From positions 21,315-85,314 of the forward strand of contig SHMW01000007.1 of assembly GCA_008080735.1 (NCBI GenBank): DNA of 64,000 nt, read 5' to 3'. The notes under the pieces were generated by a model. The model was not told the DNA's origin. It did no database searches and worked only from the letters and a program-made list of their open reading frames with translations. Source of the stretch: Promethearchaeota archaeon. Its GTDB lineage: Archaea > Asgardarchaeota > Lokiarchaeia > Sigyniarchaeales > SOKP01. Below are positions 39,961 through 50,243 of this stretch, one piece after another (the stretch's first letter is position 1; every line of letters starts with the position of its first letter). The translations under genes were made by a program, and so were the position numbers.

Positions 39961-40785
39961 TTGAATAGTCTTTTTAAAGATTCTATTAGAAAAATTTTAG
40001 ATCTAGATGGGAAAGTAGCTATAGTTACGGGAGGTGCTGTAGGAATAGGAGAAGCTATAGCATATAGGTTAGCAGAACTTAACGCTAAAGTTTTAATTAC
40101 TGATGTTGACGCAGAAAACGGAAAAAAAACAGCTAATAAAATTACTGATAATGGTGGTATTGCCGAATTTAAAATCGTTGATGTAAGCGATTTAAATATG
40201 GTAAGAGATTCCGTGGTTTATTGTGTTGAACAATTTAAGAAAGTGGATATTTTAGTTAACAATGCAGGAATCTTTCCGATGAGACCTATTTGGGATATCG
40301 ATCAGGAGTTATGGGACAGAGTTATGGATATCAATTTGAAAGGATCTTTTTTTTATGCGAAAGAGGTAGCAAAAATGATGAAGAGTAATCAAATCGGAGG
40401 TAAAATTATAAATATAGCCTCTATTGATGCATTCCATCCAACAGGAAGTCTTATTCATTATGATAGCTCCAAGGGAGGAATGATAATGATGACTAAAGCA
40501 TTGGCTCTTGAACTAGCGCCTTTTAAAATTAATGTGAATGCAATAGCTCCAGGTGGGGTCTCCACACCAGGTGCAGATGAGGTCCAGTCAATTGCAAAAC
40601 AACAGATGGAAAAAGCAGGGATGCAAGAACAAGCAATTCAAGATGCATTTACCGCACGCATTCCATTTGGCAGAATGGGTCAGCCTGATGAGATTGCAAG
40701 AGCAGTTATATTTTTAGCCACAGATCTATGTAGTTATGTAACAGGAGAAACTATAATCGTAGACGGAGGATACTTGCTTTCATAA
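39961..40785 (+). CDS. Short-chain dehydrogenase/reductase
   Basis: AIVTGGAVGIGEAIA, NNAGIFPM, YDSSKGGMIMMTKALALELAPFKINVNAIAPGG; TTG start. Confidence 0.92.
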   Translation: MNSLFKDSIRKILDLDGKVAIVTGGAVGIGEAIAYRLAELNAKVLITDVDAENGKKTANKITDNGGIAEFKIVDVSDLNMVRDSVVYCVEQFKKVDILVNNAGIFPMRPIWDIDQELWDRVMDINLKGSFFYAKEVAKMMKSNQIGGKIINIASIDAFHPTGSLIHYDSSKGGMIMMTKALALELAPFKINVNAIAPGGVSTPGADEVQSIAKQQMEKAGMQEQAIQDAFTARIPFGRMGQPDEIARAVIFLATDLCSYVTGETIIVDGGYLLS

Positions 40786-40836
40786 CGTATTGAATCTAAT
40801 AAAAATCGGGATGAAAGCTTTGGAATCAAACAAGTC

Positions 40837-41634
40837 CTATCTTCCCATAAACTTACCAGCTACCTTTCCGACAAATTTCCGGGGTAATAATCGTACGAGA
40901 GTAGTCATGAGTTTGTAGTGCCATCCTGGCACTGAAACGTCATCTCCTCTCATTGTTGCTTTGTAAGCTTTCTTAGCCACTTTTTCAGCATCCATAAGGA
41001 TCAACTCTGTGATAACATTACCAGATTCCGACATAGTTTCCGTCAATTCTGTTCTTACAAAACCTGGACACAAGGTTGTTACGGACACACCCGTTCCTTC
41101 TAGCTCAATACTTAGAGACTCTGAAAAATTAAGAATATATGCTTTTGATCCAGCGTAAACTGAAGTGGTTGGAGTAGGAACTATTCCAGAGATCGACGAA
41201 ACATTGAGAATTCGTCCGAATTTTCTCTTAATCATTTGAGGGACAAGTAATTTCGTTAGTCGGGTGGTTGTTATTATGTGAAGGGTAATCATGTCAAGTT
41301 CTTTTTTCCATCTTGTGGAATGATCAAATTTCCCAAATTCATTGAAGCCCGCATTATTGACTAATATATCCACTCTTAAAGAATTCTTTTCCAATATTGA
41401 AGCTACATCATCCGCCGCTTGAATTGATGCCAGATCTTTAGAGATGATGTATGTATCTGCTCCATAATTTTCTTTGAGATTAGATGCCAGTTTATTTAAA
41501 AGCTGTTCGCGTCTCGCAATGATTATCAAATCACACCCATTTTTCGCAAATATTTTTGCGAGTTCTCTTCCGATTCCACTTGAGGCGCCTGTGATTAAAG
41601 CTCTAGGTTTTATTATGGATCCATTTGAGGTCAT
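40837..41634 (-). CDS. Short-chain dehydrogenase/reductase
   Basis: ALITGASSGIGRELAKIFA, NNAGFNEFG, YAGSKAYILNFSESL. Confidence 0.92.
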   Translation of the reverse strand: MTSNGSIIKPRALITGASSGIGRELAKIFAKNGCDLIIIARREQLLNKLASNLKENYGADTYIISKDLASIQAADDVASILEKNSLRVDILVNNAGFNEFGKFDHSTRWKKELDMITLHIITTTRLTKLLVPQMIKRKFGRILNVSSISGIVPTPTTSVYAGSKAYILNFSESLSIELEGTGVSVTTLCPGFVRTELTETMSESGNVITELILMDAEKVAKKAYKATMRGDDVSVPGWHYKLMTTLVRLLPRKFVGKVAGKFMGR

Positions 41635-41712
41635 TGTAAATTTCTCTCTTGATTTATTAATTTTGGTTTAAAAGTTTAATTATTATACAAATTTCACAAA
41701 AATATGCTAAAT

Positions 41713-42042
41713 TTAAGATTCCAATTTCAAACCTGCATGTTGCCAACCCCTTTTCCCCGCTTTAAAATCATATACGTTTTTATATCCCATCTCAATCAAT
41801 TTCCTTGCCGAATTGGTACTCGAATGACATGAATAGCTAGCACAATAGACTACTATCGGAAAATTTTTATCAAACTTTTTAGGTATAACCTTCTTAATCC
41901 TTTCTTCGGGAATATTGATTGCGCCTGGAATATGCTCCTTTTCATATTGATCTTCGCTAAGGACTTCTACTAAAGCAAAATCTTTATCATTTTCTCTAAA
42001 TTCAATTAGAGACTCAATCGGAATAATTTTTAAATCAGCCAT
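41713..42042 (-). CDS. Rhodanese-like domain protein
   Basis: EHIPGAINIPEERI; VVYCASYSCHSSTNSARKLIEMGYKNVYDFKAGKRGWQHAG. Confidence 0.9.
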   Translation of the reverse strand: MADLKIIPIESLIEFRENDKDFALVEVLSEDQYEKEHIPGAINIPEERIKKVIPKKFDKNFPIVVYCASYSCHSSTNSARKLIEMGYKNVYDFKAGKRGWQHAGLKLES

Positions 42043-42183
42043 AATTTAACTCCATATTTTTATTTCAAATAATAAGATGGTTTATATAACACTAATCTAT
42101 ATAAATTAGAAATCAAATCTCAAATCAGACTATTATTGTTAGCTTTTTAACATAAAAGTATTAAAAAAATAAGGACAGAATTA

Positions 42184-43077
42184 TTAAAAATCCTTATACT
42201 CGAAAGTTGAGAAGATTTCTTTAATTTTCTCCTTCTCCTCCTTTTCCAACCAAGTAGAACGACTATATTCCCTTATTTTTCCTAATTTGGAAATTTTCGA
42301 AACCCATAAAGGATTATAGGGTAAGAGTTCAATCTTTTTTATTCCCTTTTTTTGGAGATATTCTTTCCAATTATTTAAATTCTGTTCCGTTGCGGTGATC
42401 TCCGGAATTAACGGGATACGTGGTAATAGCTCAATATCCTCTTTTTTTAATATTATTTCAAAATTCTGCAGAATCGTAGTGTTATCCTTCCCGCAATATC
42501 TCTTATGGTCTTTTGAGTCAAAGATCTTTAAATCGAAATATATTAGATCTAAATAGGGTAATATTAATTCGTAAAATTGTTCATAAGCAAAATGTCCACA
42601 TGTTTCCAAGCAAACATGTATCTCATGTTTCTTTACTTTCTTTAAAAATTCATTTAAAAATTTCATTTGCATTGTCGCTTCACCCCCAGACAGCGTGATT
42701 CCACCACCCGAGTTTTTGTAGAAGACCTTATCTTTTAATATCTCATCGAGCAGTTCCTCGACTTCATATTCAAATGCAGTAAATTTTAAGGCGCTTGTAT
42801 CACATACTTGAATGCATTTTCCGCAAAAATCACAGATTTCAATTTGAATAGGATATTTTAAGGAAAAATCGATTGCTCCATTAGGACATTTCTCTTGACA
42901 GCTTAAACAGCTTATACAAGATTCAATATCATAAGTGATCTCTTGTGTCATAGTTTTTGTCTCTGGATTTTGGCACCATACGCATGATAAGGGACATCCT
43001 TTAAAAAAGATTAATGTACGAATTCCCGGACCGTCATCCAGAGCATTACGCTTTATATTTGTTAAGATAGCTTTCAT
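42184..43077 (-). CDS. Glycyl-radical enzyme activating enzyme (radical SAM with ferredoxin insert)
   Basis: FFKGCPLSCVWCQNPE, CISCLSCQEKCPNGAI, GGGITLSGGEATMQ. Confidence 0.93.
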   Translation of the reverse strand: MKAILTNIKRNALDDGPGIRTLIFFKGCPLSCVWCQNPETKTMTQEITYDIESCISCLSCQEKCPNGAIDFSLKYPIQIEICDFCGKCIQVCDTSALKFTAFEYEVEELLDEILKDKVFYKNSGGGITLSGGEATMQMKFLNEFLKKVKKHEIHVCLETCGHFAYEQFYELILPYLDLIYFDLKIFDSKDHKRYCGKDNTTILQNFEIILKKEDIELLPRIPLIPEITATEQNLNNWKEYLQKKGIKKIELLPYNPLWVSKISKLGKIREYSRSTWLEKEEKEKIKEIFSTFEYKDF

Positions 43078-43125
43078 AAATGCATATAAAAAAGAAAATA
43101 ATCTTAAATAAATTAATATTAAAAA

Positions 43126-46101
43126 TTAGTGTGTTTTAAATTCTGTTCGCTCTATGATTTCCATCTGGAGATCTTTATTTAAATCAACAAAATAGGCATT
43201 ATATCCCGAGATTCTGACCATTAACCATCCATAATTCTCAGGATTCTTCATTGCATCCCTAAGAGTATCGGTTGATACCACGTTGAACTGAATTTGCATA
43301 CCCCCCAAATCAAAATAACTCTGCGTATAGCCATAAAACTGATCAATGGTCTCTTCGTGTGTATCATGGGCCCCCGGCACTAATTTGATGTTAAACGCGA
43401 GATTATTTGGCATCTTCACGGTGTCTAATGCAGCTACAGATCGTATGTTTTCTATTAGTACGTCTTTATCACTGGGTACGGGAGTTAGGCCAGGAGTAAA
43501 TGGTTTGTTTGCTTTTCTCCCATTAGGTAGAGCACCCGAGAGAGTTCCGAAGGCAACATGATTAGACATACTCCAAAAGCCCACCAAATATCTGCCTCCT
43601 CGATAATTCTCAAATGAATAAAAATCATCATACACATAATCAATGATATCTTGTCCTAGCGAAATTGTCTCACTATCATCCACACCGAATTTTGGAATTG
43701 ATTGGATTCGCTTAAGAAGTAATTCACCTTCTGGAGTGGAGAAATTATTTGCTACATGTTGGTTTAATTCCGTAAATGAGATTTCCTCATTATCATATAC
43801 CAGAGTTTTAACCACTTTTAATGTATCAATAATATCTGCTAATCCAATCATCGCTACTCCCGATGTATTGTAGATTGCTCCTCCATCCACGAGATCCTTT
43901 CCTTTCTCCAATGGTCCTTCATATAAGGAGCTTAGCAGTGGAGAAGGATGAAGGATTTGATGTGTTGTTCCGAGATAATTATTAATTTCCACACTTTTTT
44001 CTATAATAAAATGAAGTTGTTTTTGAAAAGCATCTGTAAAGGCATCGAAGGTCTTAAAATCAGAAACATCCCCCGTTTGAGGGCCAAATACTAGTGTATC
44101 GCTCACGACGGGATGGATTCCATTATTCAATGTCATCTCCATTGCTGCTACCATATTATACATCATGCTATTAGTATGTCCGAAATGTTTCCCGCAGATA
44201 GTGGGCTCAACGCAACCAGTCGCCGCCCATGTCCTCGCATCCTCTAATTCTATCCCAATCTTGGTCAAAGCCTCTATCATTTTGAGATCATTGTGAATCG
44301 ACGGGGTGGCATGAGTGTTAATATTAACTTCCAAAAGCCGATCTAAATATTCTTTTGAATTTACTCCAGGACAATATCGTGCGTTCATATTCGGATCTCT
44401 CAGCTGGAGCATCTCTGTCACTTTTAGGATGATAAATGTCATATCGCATATTGCTGAATTACCCCTTTTATCGACTCCTCCAACGGTAAGGGCAAAGTCT
44501 TGACTACTGCCTCCGAATAAGTGATTGCCTACGTCTGGGACTAATGGTGCTTGATCGGAGACTCTCATAAAGAAATTACCCATTAATTCTATTGATCGCC
44601 GTACATATTTTTCCTTCTCTTCTTGGGAGGTTATCTTTTTCATATCCGCTTCGAAATATGGCTGCAGCCAGTGGTCTAAGCGCCCTAAAGATAATCCCAT
44701 ATGAGGATTTTCTTGGGTAAGGGCAATCCACATAATCCATATAGAAGTAATAGCCTCTTCCAGCGTTTCTGGGGGTTCGGCTGGCACCCGAGAAAGGACT
44801 GACGACATACGTAAAAGATCCTCTTTTCTCTGTTTCATTCTTTTTGAGGAATTCTCATTAATTTCTTGAGCTTTTTGTTTTGCATGTTCTCCAAGATTTT
44901 TTGAATAGTTAAGTACTCCTTCCAATGCTAATTGTATACCTTTATAAAAATCCTTCTTTTTTCCCTCAGAGGTATGTGCCTCTTTCTCCTCGATTTCTCG
45001 AAGTAATCCACCTACACCTTTTTGTAAAAATGCAGGAAAACCCGGAATCGTGTGCGAGATTGCTTGGGTTTTCCACATAAAGTAAAATACGAAATGTTCA
45101 TCCATACGATGAGAAAGCGCATTATTATCAAGAATTCTGGTATATTCTCTGATATTTCTGTCCATCCAGTAGGGAAATACCTCATAATTGAGAATATCAA
45201 TTGCTTGTTGGTCAATAACATGTGGGTTGAGCTCTCGGGCGTCGATTGAATATAATTCTGGCCAAAAAATAATTGCTCCAAATTCAGGATAAATCATTGT
45301 GCCTAAGGTCTTGGTAGTTGAAGTGCCCGGAAGAATTGACCAGTCTTGGATCATCGGTGTTTTCTCTGATAAAATATAATTTACTATTTTACCCATTTTT
45401 AACCCTGGATGCTCATGATTTCCATCTTCTGGAGTGTAGCCGATTTCTTTGCAGATATCGGTCACAAGTTTCGCACGCTCAGCACATACTTCTAAATCTG
45501 ACATGGAGCGGATATATTTTAAATATTCTAGCTGTTTGAAATCGCTCAGAGTGTATTCGCTCAAATATGGGTCGTCTAAATATTTAACCTTATCAATCTT
45601 ATACCCTAATGATTTATTTTTCATATGTTCTGTGCCATTTTTCCAATTGGAAAACTCTTCTAAATCTATAATGGCCTTCGTTTCCCACTCTTGTTGTCGT
45701 TGATCAAACCCATCCTTATGCCTAAGGAGAATATAACAAAGCAGAAAGAAAAATTTCGCCATATCACTTAAATTACCGATAGTGTGGATTTCATTTTTCA
45801 GCATCATATTAATGACTTCTTCGGGCTTGCTCCGGGGAAGTTTTTTAAAGTCCTTCACTTTCTTATATTTGATCGTCACAGAGGGATTTTCTATTATATC
45901 CTCGATTACTTCCATATTACCATCATTAAAGATGATTGAGACGCTTTCCTCCTCATCCTCCTCAGTAGTAAAAAGGATTCGAGAATTAAAGACGTGCCCG
46001 GTCTCCTCATTATAAATCTCTTTTGTGAAGTTAGGATCCTCATCAAGCGTCTTTTTCATTAACCTAAATACGTTCGCAATTTTCTGTTTTACTCTTGCCA
46101 T
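43126..46101 (-). CDS. Glycyl radical enzyme (pyruvate formate-lyase superfamily) with N-terminal SCP2-like domain
   Basis: Active-site ATGCVEPTICG; C-terminal glycyl motif VRISGYNAYFVDL; N-terminal ~130 aa SVSIIFNDGNMEVIEDIIENPSVTIKYKKVKDFKKL...LKNEIHTIGNLSDMAKFFFL resembles SCP2. Confidence 0.9.
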   Translation of the reverse strand: MARVKQKIANVFRLMKKTLDEDPNFTKEIYNEETGHVFNSRILFTTEEDEEESVSIIFNDGNMEVIEDIIENPSVTIKYKKVKDFKKLPRSKPEEVINMMLKNEIHTIGNLSDMAKFFFLLCYILLRHKDGFDQRQQEWETKAIIDLEEFSNWKNGTEHMKNKSLGYKIDKVKYLDDPYLSEYTLSDFKQLEYLKYIRSMSDLEVCAERAKLVTDICKEIGYTPEDGNHEHPGLKMGKIVNYILSEKTPMIQDWSILPGTSTTKTLGTMIYPEFGAIIFWPELYSIDARELNPHVIDQQAIDILNYEVFPYWMDRNIREYTRILDNNALSHRMDEHFVFYFMWKTQAISHTIPGFPAFLQKGVGGLLREIEEKEAHTSEGKKKDFYKGIQLALEGVLNYSKNLGEHAKQKAQEINENSSKRMKQRKEDLLRMSSVLSRVPAEPPETLEEAITSIWIMWIALTQENPHMGLSLGRLDHWLQPYFEADMKKITSQEEKEKYVRRSIELMGNFFMRVSDQAPLVPDVGNHLFGGSSQDFALTVGGVDKRGNSAICDMTFIILKVTEMLQLRDPNMNARYCPGVNSKEYLDRLLEVNINTHATPSIHNDLKMIEALTKIGIELEDARTWAATGCVEPTICGKHFGHTNSMMYNMVAAMEMTLNNGIHPVVSDTLVFGPQTGDVSDFKTFDAFTDAFQKQLHFIIEKSVEINNYLGTTHQILHPSPLLSSLYEGPLEKGKDLVDGGAIYNTSGVAMIGLADIIDTLKVVKTLVYDNEEISFTELNQHVANNFSTPEGELLLKRIQSIPKFGVDDSETISLGQDIIDYVYDDFYSFENYRGGRYLVGFWSMSNHVAFGTLSGALPNGRKANKPFTPGLTPVPSDKDVLIENIRSVAALDTVKMPNNLAFNIKLVPGAHDTHEETIDQFYGYTQSYFDLGGMQIQFNVVSTDTLRDAMKNPENYGWLMVRISGYNAYFVDLNKDLQMEIIERTEFKTH

Positions 46102-46380
46102 TTTAAATGCATCAATATTTATTTTTCTCTATACATAATCTCTTCCAAACGTTTAAATAATTTATTAATTATTCAAATAAGGGATCTTTTCAAAAGGATA
46201 TAAAATCATATCTTAGCCAATGAAGGATATCGGAACGAATTCATCCTCGAATATCTTATCTTCCCTCACCAACCAAAATAAAAATAATTGAACCTACTAT
46301 TCTTCGAACCATTATACATAAATGTAGAATCCCCATATTATCTTGCTTTAAATACCTATTTTCTTATTATTTTATATATG

Positions 46381-46635
46381 TCAAAAGAAATTGTCTGTAA
46401 CATCGAATTTTCCGACCCTACAACTAAACAGGTCGAACAAATCATCGGAAAAGTGGATATACCCCAGATCGTTTCTGGGGAAGATGCCTGTATCACGGTC
46501 AAGATAAAAGTCCAAGAAAAAGGTAGCTGGAAGGAAAAAGAAAACGTGTTTCATAAAGATGATATAAGAAAAATTACATTCTATGAAGTTCATTCGCATT
46601 TAGACATGGCATCTTTGAGAGTATCAAATAGTTAG
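46381..46635 (+). CDS. Small hypothetical protein
   Basis: ORF track 46288..46635; internal ATG at 46381 gives a more plausible soluble product MSKEIVCNIEFSDPTTKQ... Confidence 0.4.
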   Translation, partial: SKEIVCNIEFSDPTTKQVEQIIGKVDIPQIVSGEDACITVKIKVQEKGSWKEKENVFHKDDIRKITFYEVHSHLDMASLRVSNS

Positions 46636-46939
46636 CAGACTCTTCGATAATACTTTAATTTGTAGGAATTTTTAACGTCGAGATCTAAATCAAAAGATTC
46701 AAGCGGATTTTTATCCTTCAAACCATGAAATTTTATTCCAGATTTTATCTACATCATCCCTAGGTTCAGAAAGGTTGATCTCTATCATTAATATAAAACA
46801 CTGCTAAAGACCCAAAGAATGATTACAATTATAAAAATAAATCAACATTATCGCAAGAATGACAGAAATATAAAAAAAAATGAGAATTATTAGTTTGTTT
46901 CATAAACTAATTATACAGCGTAAAGAATTTGACCTATTT

Positions 46940-47374
46940 TTACATCTCATCTAAGATGTCTTCGAAACCTTCCATGGCTAACTCAATAATTTCTTGGAAC
47001 GCCATCGCGTCTTGAAGATTTCCTTCGACGGTAATGTCTCCGGCCATGTAAGCGCTTGTCGCGTCTACTTCACCGAATAACATTCCGAGGCCAACTTCTT
47101 TGGTAGCTGAGAATGTAAAAGATGGATTATCTACATCGCCTTCACCATATTCGAGGTTTCCCTCGCTGGCTTTTACCCAGAACTTTTTGTCGGCGTCAGT
47201 TAAGATCATTTGTACGGCGATATCCATATCTTCCAATTCTTCTTTCAAGTCTTCCATTTCATCAGCGACTTGTTCGAATAATTGAAAGCATTTTAATGCA
47301 TCGTCTGGTTCAGCAGCGGCTGCACCAGCGTCAAATTTCTCTTTTAATTCATTAACTAATGCTTCATCTACCAT
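46940..47374 (-). CDS. SCP2 sterol-binding-like protein
   Basis: MVDEALVNELKEKFD...VQMILTDADKKFWVKASEGNLEYGEGDVDNPSFTFSATKE...AGDITVEGNLQDAMAFQEII. Confidence 0.8.
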   Translation of the reverse strand: MVDEALVNELKEKFDAGAAAAEPDDALKCFQLFEQVADEMEDLKEELEDMDIAVQMILTDADKKFWVKASEGNLEYGEGDVDNPSFTFSATKEVGLGMLFGEVDATSAYMAGDITVEGNLQDAMAFQEIIELAMEGFEDILDEM

Positions 47375-47991
47375 TTTTAATCAACCTTCTTTTATAATAT
47401 GTGCCAATTAAATTTGTATTGAATTTAATTGTATGTTAATATAACACAAGAACATATAAAAAGCTTAATACGAAGAACGTATGCAGTATTGATCAAATGG
47501 TGATAGAGTTTAAAAGAGTCGACCTCGATGAGCTCCAAAACTGATAATTGGGTAAGGAGAAGATAAATTTTTAGTTAATTGAACAAAAATGATTTATCTC
47601 CACAAAAAAAAGTAAATTCTTTATCAAACCTTCAGAGAATATTATTTCTATAGTCATTATAATCTTGGTAAATTGGTGGGCAAGGGTTTGAGCTTAGTTT
47701 TCTGGTAGCATTGTTGGGCAGCCAAGTCATAGGGTCGGCTGTAATTGCGGCGGGAAGGTTTCTGTAAAGGAAAAAAAGAACACATATTTCTTAGGGATCA
47801 AGAGAGCGTTTTCAATAGCACGGGTATGGGTAATTAAAATAAAAATGTCGCGTTCTAGCTTAGAAGATATTATGATGAGAGTTTTATACAAAATAAACCT
47901 TTTAGATGAGTAAAAGTCCACGGGAAGAATCGGAAAGTTATAATTCTGTTCTATTTTTGCTATAAGTAGTGGAAAATACAAAAATGTCACC

Positions 47992-49317
47992 ATGGTTTTG
48001 GTGAGCTCAGATTTGGATAAAAGAAACCTAAATGAATTGGAATATATGAACTGGACTTTGGGGCAGCCGTACAATATCTCAATGGCAATTACGATACGGG
48101 GATCAGTGGATAAAGCACGCCTTAGAAACGCATTGAATAAAGTCCAAGTCCGTCATCCTCTTCTAAGAGCGCAAGTGCTCGTTGAGGAGAAGTCTGAGCC
48201 ATACTTTATCTGGCCCGATAGCATCGACACTATCCCACTTGAGATAATTACTCGTGAAAGTCCGGAGCAAAAAAAGGGGGTGGTGGAGAGAGAATTTATA
48301 ACACCTTTTGAAACGGGAACCGAATGTCTGAATCCGCTCATTCGCACTAAACTGCTTTATTCGGAGTCTGAATCGGACCTCATCGTTACGATGCTCCATA
48401 TCATTTGCGATGGTTTTTCTATGGTATATCTCATCGGTGACCTCTTGAGCTTTATGGAATTTCCGGACTTAGAATTTGAAATCCTCGAGGTGGTAAAAGA
48501 TACAGAGGATATCCTTCCTCTCTCGTTCCAGAAAAAGATTCCAAAAACTACCATAAGATTCAAACTCATATTCGCTCTGGTCAAATTCATAGTGAGCTTG
48601 AAATGGTTAAAGAACAGATTGTTCAGCAAAGAGCAGTCCCAAAAACAGATGATGATCACAGATGTTGCCGATAAAAACCTCATGACGATTTCGTGGCGCC
48701 TCGACAGGAAAAAAACTACCCAATTAATTAAAAATTGTAAGAATCACAAGATTTCAGTCCACAGCGCCCTCTGCACGGCATTCTTGCGTTTTTTTCCGAC
48801 CATCAATAATCCCGTAAACGTGAGAGATCGATTGGCATATCCTGTGGGAAATTCAGTAGGATTATACGCCAGTGGGGCGGTGATAAAGCAGAAATATAAC
48901 CTAAACAAATCCTTTTGGGAGAATGCAACCAAATATCATAAAAAACTGCGAAAAAAACTTAAAGGGAACGCGGTGTTTACCATCTATAAGACTTTTTCGA
49001 GAGTGGTTCCTCTGGAATCGATTGAAAAGTTCGGGCCCCTCTTTTTGGAGTTAGCAAGCAATAGTCAGCCCTTTGGAGTGACGAATCTCGGCTCATTAGA
49101 TAAATTAAAGATTAATTCCATCTCGAGCGAACTGGACGTGGTGGATCTCTACGGAGGCGTGTCAAGCACTATCGATGCGTTAGTTGCGGTGATATTTACT
49201 ATTAATTCAAGGATCCACTTTCATGTTCATTATTATGAGCCAACTCATACAAAAGACGAAGTCGAGCAATATATTCGAGGTGTAAGAGATATTTTACAAG
49301 AGACCTTACTGGAATAA
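47992..49317 (+). CDS. Stand-alone condensation-domain/PapA5-like acyltransferase
   Basis: TMLHIICDGFSMVYLIGDLL (HxxxDG motif); NRLA-like VRDRLAYPVGNSVGLYASG. Confidence 0.75.
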   Translation: MVLVSSDLDKRNLNELEYMNWTLGQPYNISMAITIRGSVDKARLRNALNKVQVRHPLLRAQVLVEEKSEPYFIWPDSIDTIPLEIITRESPEQKKGVVEREFITPFETGTECLNPLIRTKLLYSESESDLIVTMLHIICDGFSMVYLIGDLLSFMEFPDLEFEILEVVKDTEDILPLSFQKKIPKTTIRFKLIFALVKFIVSLKWLKNRLFSKEQSQKQMMITDVADKNLMTISWRLDRKKTTQLIKNCKNHKISVHSALCTAFLRFFPTINNPVNVRDRLAYPVGNSVGLYASGAVIKQKYNLNKSFWENATKYHKKLRKKLKGNAVFTIYKTFSRVVPLESIEKFGPLFLELASNSQPFGVTNLGSLDKLKINSISSELDVVDLYGGVSSTIDALVAVIFTINSRIHFHVHYYEPTHTKDEVEQYIRGVRDILQETLLE

Positions 49318-49326
49318 AGAAAAAAA

Positions 49327-50100
49327 TTATTGAAAGGAAAACAAGAGTTTTAAGAATCCTCCTAAGCTTTTAATTGGAAAAAGAAACGCTGTTGATTGTA
49401 TATAGTCCAAATGATCATTCCCCTCCCTTTCTGTTAATTCTGTATCCTCGATGGTTCCCATGACATAACATGGGATTAGTTGCATGAAACCCGCAATCAG
49501 AGCGATAAAATTATTCGCAATAATAGCTAACGCAAAGCATCCGAGTGTAAGGGATAAATATAATGGATGTCGTACATAGCTATAAATCTCTCCTCTCACT
49601 ATTGGAGCCTCTTCAGGAAAGATTGAATACATATCCATCCCATGTGTCATCATTTTAAATCCCGCTCGTTCAATACGTAAAGTGACAAGAATAAAAAAAA
49701 TGAAAAGAATAAGTCCAATTACAATGGAAGTCCAAGAAGGAAATACCCATATTGGGAATATTGGCGAGCCCGAAATAAACAGAGGATGGAAGAAGACAGC
49801 ATACCAAGATACGAGAAGTGGTATTATATATCGATAAAAATATTTTTGGTAAGCTATTTTTCCATATTTCTGCTTATAATGGTCGGCTTTTTGAATATGG
49901 AAATAGCCTATCAGACAGACAAGAAGGATCATGAATCCTTGAGATATGAGTGGCATATACCAAGTAATTCGGTCGACAAAATGAAAATACAAAATCGACA
50001 GGCCAACTAATATGAGAATATAGAAGATGGTTAAGATGGCTTTTCCTTTAGAGCGTAATGCAGGGACTTTGTCCAGAAAAATTTCAATCTCTTCTTTCAT
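49327..50100 (-). CDS. Isoprenylcysteine carboxyl methyltransferase/phospholipid methyltransferase-like membrane protein
   Basis: Multi-TM; IVRGEIYSYVRHPLYLSLTLGCFALAI...EREGNDHLDYIQSTAFLFP. Confidence 0.75.
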   Translation of the reverse strand: MKEEIEIFLDKVPALRSKGKAILTIFYILILVGLSILYFHFVDRITWYMPLISQGFMILLVCLIGYFHIQKADHYKQKYGKIAYQKYFYRYIIPLLVSWYAVFFHPLFISGSPIFPIWVFPSWTSIVIGLILFIFFILVTLRIERAGFKMMTHGMDMYSIFPEEAPIVRGEIYSYVRHPLYLSLTLGCFALAIIANNFIALIAGFMQLIPCYVMGTIEDTELTEREGNDHLDYIQSTAFLFPIKSLGGFLKLLFSFQ

Positions 50101-50243
50101 CGTTGATTCATCTTTTTATTGATAAAATATATGATACAATTCTATACAACTACTAAATAAATAGAGTACTCGATTATAAAGCTCATCAAGAATTTTACCA
50201 TAAACTCTGAATGATTTTGAACTATACGAAAAAGTTCGTATAA

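Noticed and set aside
43346-46015. Multiple plus-strand and alternate-frame ORFs of 60-90 aa
   Set aside because: All lie antisense to or within the glycyl radical enzyme gene; no domain signal.
47727-48074. 115-aa minus-strand ORF
   Set aside because: Overlaps the start of the condensation-domain gene and reads as AT-rich low-information sequence.
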